From Constrictibacter sp. MBR-5 (GTDB taxonomy: Bacteria; Pseudomonadota; Alphaproteobacteria; JAJUGE01): a stretch of DNA of 64,000 bases. The DNA lies in the NCBI RefSeq assembly GCF_040549485.1, contig NZ_JBEPTK010000001.1, forward strand, positions 1 to 64,000, in the 5' to 3' direction. The position numbers were made by a program, and so were the translations under genes. Positions 10,676 through 18,170 of the stretch are shown here, one piece after another. Position 1 is the first letter of the stretch, and every line of letters starts with the position of its first letter. Under the pieces are notes generated by a model that did not search any database, had not been told where the DNA came from, and worked only from the letters and a program-made list of their open reading frames with translations.

Positions 10676-11328
10676 ATGGCGCCCACGACCTCGGCGGCAT
10701 GCACGGCTTCGGTCCAATCGCACCGGAGGCGGACGAACCTGTCTTTCATGCTGAATGGGAGCGTCACGCCTTCGGCATCACGCTCGCCGCCGGCGCGCTG
10801 GGCAAATGGAACATCGACACCAGCCGCTTCGCCCGCGAGGGGATGAATCCGGCGGATTATCTCGGCACGACCTACTACGAACACTGGCTGCACGGGCTGG
10901 AGACCCTGCTCGTCGAGAAGGGTCTCGTCGGCGCCGACGAGATGGAACAGCTGAAAGCCTTGCGCCCCGCCCCTGCCGGAATCGCGGCGGTGCCCCCCGA
11001 GCGGATGGCCGAGGTCATCCGACGCGGCGGTTCGGCGAAGCGCGCCGACGCCCCTGCGCGTTTCACTGCCGGTCAGCGGGTCGTTGCACGAAACATCCAC
11101 CCGACCGGCCACACGCGCATCCCGCGCTACGTCCGCGGCCGGAACGGCACGATCGCCATCGACCATGGCGTGTTCGTGTTCCCGGATACCAACGCCCACG
11201 ACCGGGGCGAAGCTCCGCAGCACTGCTACAGCGTCCGCTTCACGGCGCGCGAACTTTGGGGGCCCGACGCGCCAGAAGGGGATTGCGTTCATGTCGACCT
11301 CTGGGACAACCATCTCTCCCCCGTCTGA
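10672..11328 (+). CDS. nthB: Nitrile hydratase beta subunit
   Basis: This is the partner subunit of nthA. The 218-residue product begins [16 protein letters not shown], the typical beta-subunit N-terminus, followed by [19 protein letters not shown]. It ends with the SH3-like domain containing [15 protein letters not shown] and [14 protein letters not shown]. It overlaps nthA by 4 nt. No third gene for the small activator (P14K/NhlE-like) that normally loads cobalt follows; the next frame is a chromate transporter that overlaps this 3' end. Confidence 0.95.
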   Translation: MNGAHDLGGMHGFGPIAPEADEPVFHAEWERHAFGITLAAGALGKWNIDTSRFAREGMNPADYLGTTYYEHWLHGLETLLVEKGLVGADEMEQLKALRPAPAGIAAVPPERMAEVIRRGGSAKRADAPARFTAGQRVVARNIHPTGHTRIPRYVRGRNGTIAIDHGVFVFPDTNAHDRGEAPQHCYSVRFTARELWGPDAPEGDCVHVDLWDNHLSPV

Positions 11329-12535
11329 GCCTGAGGACACCGTCGAACCGCCGGAGCGCACGTCGCTACCGGCACTGTTCCTGGTGTTCCTGCGACTGGG
11401 CCTGACGTCCTTCGGCGGGCCGATCGCCCACCTCGCCTACTATCGCGAAGCCTTCGTCGTGAAACGCCGATGGCTCGACGAGCGCGGCTATGCCGACCTG
11501 GTGGCGCTCTGCCAGTTCCTGCCAGGCCCAGCCAGCAGCCAAGTCAGTTTCGCCGTCGGCATCCTGCGCGGCGGCTTGCCCGGCGGGGTTCTCGCTTGGC
11601 TCGCGTTTACCGGCCCCTCCGCACTGCTGCTGATCGCGTTCGCCTGGGGCCTCGCCGAATCGTCTCAAGGGGCAGGGTGGCTGCACGGCCTGAAGCTGAT
11701 TGCAGTGGCGGTCGTCGCCCAGGCCGTGTGGGGCATGGCACGCAACCTTTGCCCGGATCGGGAGCGTGCGACGATCGCCGGCATCGCCGCTGTCGCGGTC
11801 ATCCTGTGGCAGACGAACCTGACGCAGATCGCGGTCATCATGCTCGGCGCGGCCGCTGGCGCACTCCTGCTGCGCGACAAGGCGCCGGCACCAGGGCCGG
11901 CTGTCGGGTTTCCGATAGGCCGGCGAAGTGCGTGGACCGCGCTTGCTCTTTTCACGGCCTTTCTCGTCGGCCTGCCGTTCTTCGGCAGCACCCAGCCCAC
12001 GCTGCTATCGGTGGCGGACGCCTTCTACCGCACAGGCGCGCTGGTGTTCGGCGGCGGTCATGTCGTCCTGCCGCTGCTGCAGACGGAGGTGGTGGACCCA
12101 GGCTGGGTCACATCCGACGCGTTTCTCGCCGGCTATGGCGCGGCACAGGCTGTTCCCGGGCCGCTCTTCACGTTCGCCGGCTATCTCGGCATGGTCGTTG
12201 CGCCGAACGGTGCGGCGCTCGCACCACCGATTCTGACGGCTTTGGTCGCGGTGGTCGCGATCTTCCTGCCCGGCCTGCTGCTCGTCGTCGGCACGCTCCC
12301 CTTCTGGAACGACCTCCACAACGAGCCGCACGCCCAGGCCGTGCTCCTTGGCGTCAACGCCGCGGTGGTCGGCCTGCTGGGCGCAGCTCTCTACGACCCG
12401 ATCTGGATCAGCGCGGTGCGCGGCCCTCTCGACTTCGCCATCGCCCTCACCGCATTCCTGGCCCTCCAGGTGTGGAGGGCCCCGGTCTGGGCAGTCGTCG
12501 CCGCAACGGCGGTCGCCGGGTCGATACTGCTGTGA
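11291..12535 (+). CDS. chrA: ChrA-type chromate efflux transporter, two-domain form
   Basis: ChrA exports chromate from the cytoplasm. The 414-residue product has two homologous halves, as in long-chain ChrA. The first carries FLRLGLTSFGGPIAHLAYYR and LCQFLPGPASSQVSF; the second carries ALVFGGGHVVLPLLQTEV and AAQAVPGPLFTFAGYLG. About ten to twelve membrane segments are visible. The chosen ATG at 11291, preceded by AAGGGG, lies inside the nthB 3' end (38-nt overlap). A start just after nthB would shorten the N-terminus by about 20 residues without touching the domain. Confidence 0.9.
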   Translation: MSTSGTTISPPSEPEDTVEPPERTSLPALFLVFLRLGLTSFGGPIAHLAYYREAFVVKRRWLDERGYADLVALCQFLPGPASSQVSFAVGILRGGLPGGVLAWLAFTGPSALLLIAFAWGLAESSQGAGWLHGLKLIAVAVVAQAVWGMARNLCPDRERATIAGIAAVAVILWQTNLTQIAVIMLGAAAGALLLRDKAPAPGPAVGFPIGRRSAWTALALFTAFLVGLPFFGSTQPTLLSVADAFYRTGALVFGGGHVVLPLLQTEVVDPGWVTSDAFLAGYGAAQAVPGPLFTFAGYLGMVVAPNGAALAPPILTALVAVVAIFLPGLLLVVGTLPFWNDLHNEPHAQAVLLGVNAAVVGLLGAALYDPIWISAVRGPLDFAIALTAFLALQVWRAPVWAVVAATAVAGSILL

Positions 12536-12550
12536 GGAGACCTTGCCGGC

Positions 12551-13801
12551 TCAGTGCGACGCACCATAGAGGATCCGCGCCCGAACCGTCTCGGGTATCG
12601 CGCGGAGGTCGGAGAGGATCGCCGCACCGTCCCAATCGCCTTCGGCGTCAGCATCTACCACCAGATATCCCACGTCCGGATCCGTCTGGAGGTACTGCGC
12701 TCCGATGTTGGCGCCGTGCCGCGAGAAGACCTCGATGACGCGCGCCAGAACCCCCGGCGCATTGCGGTGGATGTGCATGAAGCGATAGCCGCTCGGGCGG
12801 GTCGGCAGCTGGACCTGCGGGAACTCCACCGCCCCAATGGTGCTGCCGACGTCGCTGTAGTCGCCGAGTTTCTTCGCCACCTCGAGGCCGATCCGCTCCT
12901 GCGCTTCGGCCGTGCTACCGCCGATATGCGGCGTCAGGATGACGTTGGGAAGGCCGCGCAGGGGCGACACGAATTCCTCGATCGAGCTTGAAGGCTCGGC
13001 GGGAAACACGTCGATCGCGGCCCCCAGCAGGTGCCCACTCTTCAGCGCTGCCGAGAGAGCCTCGAGATCGACCACGTTGCCTCGTGACGCGTTGATCAGG
13101 AACGCCCCCTGCCGCATCGCCCGGATCTCCGCCGCCCCCATCATGCCGGCCGTGGACGCCGTCTCCGGCACGTGAAGCGACACGGCGTGGCTCTCTGCCA
13201 GGAGTTCGGGCAGCGACTTCACGGGCACGGCATTGCCGAGCGGCAGCTTATCGGTGTGATCGAAATAGAGAACCCGCATGCCGAAGCTCTCGGCAATGAG
13301 GCCAAGCTGCGAGCCGATGTTCCCGTAGCCGATGATGCCAAGGGTCTTGCCCCGCACCTCCCAACTGTTGGCCGCCGACTTCAGCCATTCGCCACGGTGG
13401 GCTGCGCGCGACTTCTCCATTATGCCTCGCATCAGCATAACGATCTCGCCCATGACGAGCTCAGCGACACTGCGGGTATTGGAGAACGGCGCGTTGAACA
13501 CCGGCACGCCGGCGCGCCGCGCCGCGACCAAATCGACCTGATTGGTGCCGATGCAGAAGCAGCCGACGGCGATCAGCCGGTCTGCCGCGGCGATCACCTC
13601 CTGCGTGACCTGCGTCCGCGATCGGATGCCGAGGATATGGACGCCGCGCAACCGCTCGATCAGATCCCGCTCGGCCAAAGCCTTCGGCACCTCCTCGATC
13701 GAGGTGTAGCCGCTGTCGGCCATATGTTGCACCGCTGAGGGATGAACCCCCTCGAGCAGGAGGACACGGATCTTGTCTTTCGAGAGGGACAGCTTTCGCA
13801 T
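12551..13801 (-). CDS. serA: D-3-phosphoglycerate dehydrogenase, first step of serine synthesis
   Basis: It oxidises 3-phosphoglycerate to 3-phosphohydroxypyruvate with NAD. The 416-residue length and single C-terminal ACT domain match the E. coli-type enzyme. Visible features are IGTNQVDLVAARRAGVPVFN in the substrate domain, the NAD motif GIIGYGNIGSQLG, NASRG with the catalytic Arg, the catalytic His in LTPHIGGST, and an ACT domain from about residue 340 (HRNAPGVLARVIEVFSRHGA). The ACT domain suggests feedback inhibition by serine. It converges on chrA with a 15-nt gap. Confidence 0.95.
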   Translation of the reverse strand: MRKLSLSKDKIRVLLLEGVHPSAVQHMADSGYTSIEEVPKALAERDLIERLRGVHILGIRSRTQVTQEVIAAADRLIAVGCFCIGTNQVDLVAARRAGVPVFNAPFSNTRSVAELVMGEIVMLMRGIMEKSRAAHRGEWLKSAANSWEVRGKTLGIIGYGNIGSQLGLIAESFGMRVLYFDHTDKLPLGNAVPVKSLPELLAESHAVSLHVPETASTAGMMGAAEIRAMRQGAFLINASRGNVVDLEALSAALKSGHLLGAAIDVFPAEPSSSIEEFVSPLRGLPNVILTPHIGGSTAEAQERIGLEVAKKLGDYSDVGSTIGAVEFPQVQLPTRPSGYRFMHIHRNAPGVLARVIEVFSRHGANIGAQYLQTDPDVGYLVVDADAEGDWDGAAILSDLRAIPETVRARILYGASH

Positions 13802-14037
13802 TGGCGGGCCAGTTCAGTCTTCAGGATGCGGTATACCGGCCGCCCCCGCGCCACTTTCGCGCGGGCGGACGACCGACGCCTCAAGCGTGGTCTACCTACC
13901 ACGCCGCGCGGCGCGCGTCGCCCCGCACGGCCAGGGGGGCGCGTCGATACCGCTCCTCCGCGATCCATCGAGGGCACGAACCGCCCGGAAGGGCGCGCGT
14001 TGAGATCGAGGTAAACTCACTCCTGAGGAGGCGCGCC

Positions 14038-14754
14038 ATGGCGTTCGAACTCTACTATTGGCCGGGCCTGCAAGGCCGCGGGGAATTCGTCCGGCTCGCT
14101 CTGGAAGAGGCCGGAGCCGACTATGTCGACGTGGCGCGGCGGCACGACGGTATGGTGGCGATGAACCGGTTGCTCGAAGGCGACGGCGCGAACCGTCCCC
14201 CCTATGCGCCGCCGTTCCTGAAGGATGGTGATGTCCTGGTGGGTCAGACGGCGGCGATCCTGCTTTACCTCGGGCGCAAACTCGATCTCGCCCCGCGCGA
14301 CGAGCAGGGCCAGTTGTGGACGCATCAGATCCAGCTGACCATCGCCGATCTGGTCGCCGAGGCACACGACTGCCATCACCCCATCGCATCGAGCCTCTAC
14401 TACGAGGATCAGAAGACCGAGGCGAAGCGGCGTTCGGCCGATTTTCGGGACTCAAGGATCCCGAAATATCTCGCCTGGTTCGAAACCGTGCTCGCCCGCA
14501 ATCCGCACGGGACCGAACATCTCGTTGGCGATGCCATCACATATGCGGACCTTTCGCTCTTCCAGGCGGTCGACGGCCTCAACTACGCATTCCCGATAGC
14601 GATGGCTAGGCTACTGTCGGAAGCGCCTGCGGTAGCGGCTTTGCATACCCAGGTAGCGCACCGGCCGCGCATCGCGGCATATCTCGCCAGCGAACGGCGG
14701 CAGCCGTACAATGAGCAGGGCATCTTCCGCCACTACCCTGAGTTGGACGCCTGA
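14038..14754 (+). CDS. Glutathione S-transferase family protein
   Basis: The 238-residue protein has an N-terminal thioredoxin-like domain (FELYYWPGLQGRGEFVRLAL) with Tyr near position 6 and the glutathione-site motif VGQTAAILLYLG, where a QT/QS pair normally binds the gamma-glutamyl group. An all-helical C-terminal domain includes VGDAITYADLSLFQAVDGL. This resembles sigma/alpha-like bacterial GSTs. GAGGAG precedes the ATG at 14038. It lies 75 nt before the candidate selenoprotein on the same strand, and both would act on thiol chemistry. The substrate is unknown. Confidence 0.9.
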   Translation: MAFELYYWPGLQGRGEFVRLALEEAGADYVDVARRHDGMVAMNRLLEGDGANRPPYAPPFLKDGDVLVGQTAAILLYLGRKLDLAPRDEQGQLWTHQIQLTIADLVAEAHDCHHPIASSLYYEDQKTEAKRRSADFRDSRIPKYLAWFETVLARNPHGTEHLVGDAITYADLSLFQAVDGLNYAFPIAMARLLSEAPAVAALHTQVAHRPRIAAYLASERRQPYNEQGIFRHYPELDA

Positions 14755-14829
14755 AGCGAGTTGCGAAGCGGCTTGCGCCGACGCCCCGACGGGCCTCATA
14801 CTTCGACCAACAAAAGAATAGGGAAGAAG

Positions 14830-15588
14830 ATGTCCGAGCCGATCAAGGTATTCTGGCAGCCGGCTTGAACCAGTTGCCTGAAACTCAAGGAGTTTCTCTC
14901 GATCCGTGCGATCGGGTTCGAATCGATCAACATCACCGACCGACCGGACGGGATCGAGGAGCTGCGGCGCCTGGGCATCCGCACCATCCCGGTGGTCACA
15001 CGCGGCGATAGTTTCGTCTTCGGCCAATCCCTGAAGGACGTGGCCGCGTTCCTCGGCATTGCGGTGGAGGCCCGGCGAGAGCTGACGGTATCGGAAATCG
15101 CCGGCCGCATGAATACGATCCTGGCTGCAGCGGAACGTTATGTGCGCCAGATGCCGGACGACCTGCTCACGCACAAGGTGCCGAACCGCGACCGCACCTA
15201 CCGGGTGCTCACGCATCATATCTTCCGGATTCCGGAATCTTTCGTCGAAATGGCGGACGACGGCACCCTGACCGCCGAGGCTCTGGTCGCGCGACCGCCG
15301 GACGACATGCAGAGCTTCGGCGCCATCGCCGACTACGGTGCGGTGGTGCGGCGGCGTGTAGCGGACTGGTGGTCCGCCGCACCAAGCCGGCCGGACGACA
15401 AGCCCGTCTCCACGTATTTTGGCATCCATCCGTTACGCGACGTGATGGAGCGGACGGCATGGCATTCCGGCCAGCACGTCAGGCAACTGATGGCGATCCT
15501 GGAGATGAACGGAATTCCACCTGAACGACCGCTCGGGCCCGCCGACTTCGATGGGCTTCCCTTACCGGAGAAGGTTTGGGACGAGTAG
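14830..15588 (+). CDS. Glutaredoxin-fold / DinB-fold fusion with in-frame TGA at the catalytic Cys (candidate selenoprotein)
   Basis: Reading from ATG 14830, the frame encodes MSEPIKVFWQPA, then TGA at 14866-14868 (codon 13), then TSCLKLKEFL, and stays open for 239 further codons to TAG. Related glutaredoxin-like proteins carry QPGCTSCL here, so TGA replaces exactly the first Cys of CxxC, giving UTSC if read as selenocysteine. The thioredoxin-fold cis-Pro motif RTIPVV follows near residue 55. From about residue 90 a DinB-like four-helix bundle carries possible metal His in LTHHIF and ERTAWHSGQHVRQL. DinB proteins include thiol-cofactor-dependent transferases, so a glutathione-linked role is plausible (inference). 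The alternative is a simple Cys-to-stop mutation, leaving a pseudogene or a shorter protein from a downstream start such as GTG 14994. Confidence 0.72.
14866..14896 (+). promoter_or_regulatory. Candidate bacterial SECIS-like element after the TGA
   Basis: The TGA at 14866-14868 is followed by 11 nt and then a 17-nt hairpin at 14880-14896: arms GAAACTC and GAGTTTC pair perfectly (7 bp) around AAG. As I recall, the minimal E. coli fdhF insertion element is also a 17-nt hairpin starting 11 nt after UGA. The fdhF bulged U and GGUC loop are not present, so binding by SelB is not assured. The bases also encode protein, which limits the weight of a chance hairpin. Confidence 0.5.
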
Positions 15589-15652
15589 GGGAAGAGCGGA
15601 GGCGGACTCCTCTTGAACGGCGCTCGCTGCTGCCGTTAAATGGCGCCGGTTC

Positions 15653-15726
15653 GCGGGTGTAGCTCAATGGTAGAGCAGTGGCTTCCCAAGCCACCGGTGA
15701 GGGTTCGATTCCCTTCACCCGCTCCA
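15653..15726 (+). tRNA. tRNA-Gly (anticodon CCC)
   Basis: A 74-nt cloverleaf with acceptor GCGGGTG pairing with CACCCGC, D arm GCTCAATGGTAGAGC, anticodon stem GTGGC/GCCAC enclosing TTCCCAA with anticodon CCC, T arm AGGGTTCGATTCCCT, discriminator T and an encoded CCA. It decodes GGG codons. No strong terminator is obvious before the next gene, which starts 60 nt downstream. Confidence 0.95.
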
Positions 15727-15786
15727 GTCGCCCCATGAAACACCACAAAAGGGAATGTTTGCACCGTCGCAAGGCTCGCCCGGCGC

Positions 15787-16848
15787 GTGACCATCCGTTA
15801 TTGTTTTGCGCTTGCGAACGAAGGCGCCCTCGGGCGCGACGCGGAGGTGGTCGTGGACAAGCCCTACCTGCTCTTTCTCGGCGACGTGCCGGATCAACTC
15901 GCCGCCAAGACGGCGCGCGGCATAGCGGATTGGCGCCCCGAGTGGGTGGTGGGACAGCTGCGGCTGCCGGGCTGCAACGCCGACGCGGGCGTACCCGACA
16001 CGACCGTCGCCGAGGCCGCGCAGAAGGGCGCTCGCACCATGGTCGTCGGCGTCGCCTTCTCCGGCGGCGTGATGCCGAGCCACTGGGTCGGCACGATCGT
16101 ATCGGCCATCGAAGCCGGCATGGACATCGCGAGCGGCCTGCACGACCGCCTGGGCGACGTGCCGGAGATCGCCGACGCTGCGGCGAAGCACGACCGTAAG
16201 CTCTACGACGTGCGCCATTCGACGCAACGCTTCTCGACCGGCAAGGGCCACAAGCGAACCGGCAAGCGGCTTCTCACGGTGGGCACCGACTGCTCGGTCG
16301 GCAAGAAGTACACGGTCCTCGCACTCGAAAGGGAGATGCTGGCGCGCGGCATGAAGGCGCGCTTCTGCGCCACCGGTCAGACCGGCGTTTTCATCGCCGA
16401 GCGCGGCGTGGCGATCGACGCCGTCATCTCCGACTTCATCGCGGGTGCGGCGGAGTGGCTGTCACCCGACAACGAACCCGACCACTGGGACCTCATCGAG
16501 GGCCAGGGATCGCTCTTCCATGCGGCCTTCGCCGGCGTGACACTGGGCCTGCTGCACGGCGCACAGCCCGATGCTCTCGTGCTCTGTCACGAGCCGACCC
16601 GCACACACATGCGCGGCCTGAAGCACATGCCGATACCGAAGCTCGAGGATTGCTTCGAGCCCTATCTCCACCACGCCTACCTGACCAACCCCGAGGCGAA
16701 GTTCATCGGCATTTCGATGGATACGCACCTTCTTTCACCGACAGAGGCGGAGCGCGTGCTCAAGTCGACGGAGGACAGGTTCGGCCTTCCCTGCTGCGAC
16801 CCACTCGCCACGGGCACCGGCGCCATCGTCGATAGGCTGACCTCGTGA
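15787..16848 (+). CDS. dgcN: DUF1611-family protein, DgcN-like D-glutamate N-acetyltransferase
   Basis: The 353-residue protein has an N-terminal Rossmann-like domain and a C-terminal P-loop-like domain with VGTDCSVGKKYT (about residue 165), then FCATGQTGVFIAERGVAID and LIEGQGSLFHAAFAG, the hallmarks of DUF1611. Members encoded next to a DgcA-type racemase have been shown in other Proteobacteria to acetylate D-glutamate as the first step of its catabolism. The function here is inferred from that pairing. GTG at 15787 is the only good start. It overlaps dgcA by 4 nt (GTGA). Confidence 0.8.
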   Translation: MTIRYCFALANEGALGRDAEVVVDKPYLLFLGDVPDQLAAKTARGIADWRPEWVVGQLRLPGCNADAGVPDTTVAEAAQKGARTMVVGVAFSGGVMPSHWVGTIVSAIEAGMDIASGLHDRLGDVPEIADAAAKHDRKLYDVRHSTQRFSTGKGHKRTGKRLLTVGTDCSVGKKYTVLALEREMLARGMKARFCATGQTGVFIAERGVAIDAVISDFIAGAAEWLSPDNEPDHWDLIEGQGSLFHAAFAGVTLGLLHGAQPDALVLCHEPTRTHMRGLKHMPIPKLEDCFEPYLHHAYLTNPEAKFIGISMDTHLLSPTEAERVLKSTEDRFGLPCCDPLATGTGAIVDRLTS

Positions 16849-17825
16849 GGCGTCTGACGCACACGATCGAGGCGCTGCCGATTCGCGGCGCCTTCACGAT
16901 TTCGCGCGGTTCGCGCACCGAAACGGTGGTGATCGTCGTCGAGATCACCGACGGCTACGTCTCCGGCCGCGGCGAATGCGTTCCCTATGCCCGGTACGGG
17001 GAGACCCCTGCCAGCGTCGCGGCACAGATCGAAGGCATGGCCGAGGCGATCGCCGGGGGCATCGACCGCCTAGCCCTGCAGAGCGCGATGCCGGCAGGTG
17101 CCGCACGCAACGCCGTCGACTGTGCCCTCTGGGATCTCGAGGCCAAGCGGGCGGGCAAACGGGCTTGGGAGATTGCCAGCATCACGATGCCCGAGCAGCT
17201 GACCACCGCCTACACGCTCAGCCTCGATACTCCGGAAGCGATGGCTACGGCAGCGCGGGAGGCTGCCCACCGTCCCCTGCTGAAGCTGAAACTCGGCGGC
17301 AGTGAGGACATCGAGCGCGTTCGCGCCGTGCGGTCGGCGGCTCCGGACTCCGAACTGATCGTAGATGCCAACGAGGGCTGGCAACCCGACCAGCTGCCTG
17401 TCCTGATGCAGGCGATGGCGGATCTAGGGGTCGCACTGATCGAGCAGCCACTTCCCGCCGGAGGCGATGGAGCCCTCGCCATCGTGCCACATCCGGTGCC
17501 GGTGTGTGCGGATGAATCGTTTCACGACAGAACGAGCCTCGCCGAGGTAATCGGTCGCTATGACTTCGTGAATATCAAGCTGGACAAGACAGGAGGCCTG
17601 ACAGAGGCGCTGGCTGCTGTTCGCGAGGCCGAGCGAGCCGGACTTGGGATCATGGTGGGGTGCATGCTCGCCAGCTCTCTATCGATGGCCCCCGCGACCC
17701 TCGTCGCCGCCGTCGCTCGCTTCGTCGACCTTGACGGCCCACTTCTCCTGGCGAAGGACCGGCGGCCAGGACTTGTCTACAAGGGCAGTACCTTAGGAAG
17801 GCCACCGCCTGACTTGTGGGGCTGA
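16845..17825 (+). CDS. dgcA: Enolase-superfamily racemase/epimerase, DgcA-like N-acetyl-D-glutamate racemase
   Basis: The 326-residue protein is a muconate-lactonizing-type enolase-superfamily member. It has a catalytic KxK motif in LLKLKLGG, metal ligands in VDANEGW, IEQPLP and CADESF, and a second catalytic Lys in NIKLDKTGG. These residues also occur in dipeptide epimerases, the main alternative. The 4-nt overlap with the DUF1611 gene favours the DgcA role, converting N-acetyl-D-glutamate to the L form. GTG is the start. Confidence 0.8.
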   Translation: MRRLTHTIEALPIRGAFTISRGSRTETVVIVVEITDGYVSGRGECVPYARYGETPASVAAQIEGMAEAIAGGIDRLALQSAMPAGAARNAVDCALWDLEAKRAGKRAWEIASITMPEQLTTAYTLSLDTPEAMATAAREAAHRPLLKLKLGGSEDIERVRAVRSAAPDSELIVDANEGWQPDQLPVLMQAMADLGVALIEQPLPAGGDGALAIVPHPVPVCADESFHDRTSLAEVIGRYDFVNIKLDKTGGLTEALAAVREAERAGLGIMVGCMLASSLSMAPATLVAAVARFVDLDGPLLLAKDRRPGLVYKGSTLGRPPPDLWG

Positions 17826-17841
17826 CCTCGCGCGGGTCAGC
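17821..17841 (+). terminator. Hairpin overlapping the dgcA stop, weak terminator candidate
   Basis: GCTGACC at 17821-17827 pairs perfectly with GGTCAGC at 17835-17841 around a 7-nt GC-rich loop. The dgcA stop TGA lies in the left arm. No T run follows, so intrinsic termination would be weak or factor-assisted. Confidence 0.35.
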
Positions 17842-18170
17842 GTCCCAGCCGTGCTGGCTTCACGCATCACACTAGGCGCAAATGAAAGGAAGCCGCCATA
17901 AATGAGGCAGTTCGGTAGCTCAACCGACTGGCGGCATCATACCGCACTGCACCATATGGACGTTCGGCATAGGAACCGCATAGAGTGTGACTATCGTCGC
18001 ATTCTGTTCGGGCGTATGACCCTCTAAGACAATGGTGGCGGCTAGGGGATAGGCTCGCAACGACAGCAGTTTTGTCCCTCTGTGACATTACTAAGTCGTC
18101 TGGGCTCGGTTCTGCCATCGCCTGTCGGCAGGGTTCAAGTAGAGGCGAAACAGCGGCGAGGAACGAATTA
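17842..18170. other. Gene-free leader region before the polysaccharide dehydratase
   Basis: This roughly 330-bp stretch has lower GC than its neighbours and no convincing frame. It must carry the promoter and a long 5' leader of the gene starting at 18171. A frame in the same register begins at 18072 but its residues before 18171 do not look like protein. I found no recognisable riboswitch or operator. Confidence 0.45.

Noticed and set aside
14830-15588. Frameshift as an explanation for the early stop in the glutaredoxin-DinB gene
   Set aside because: The frame is the same on both sides of the TGA and the protein motif is continuous, so only the one codon is affected. A Cys-to-stop mutation remains possible and is stated in the finding.
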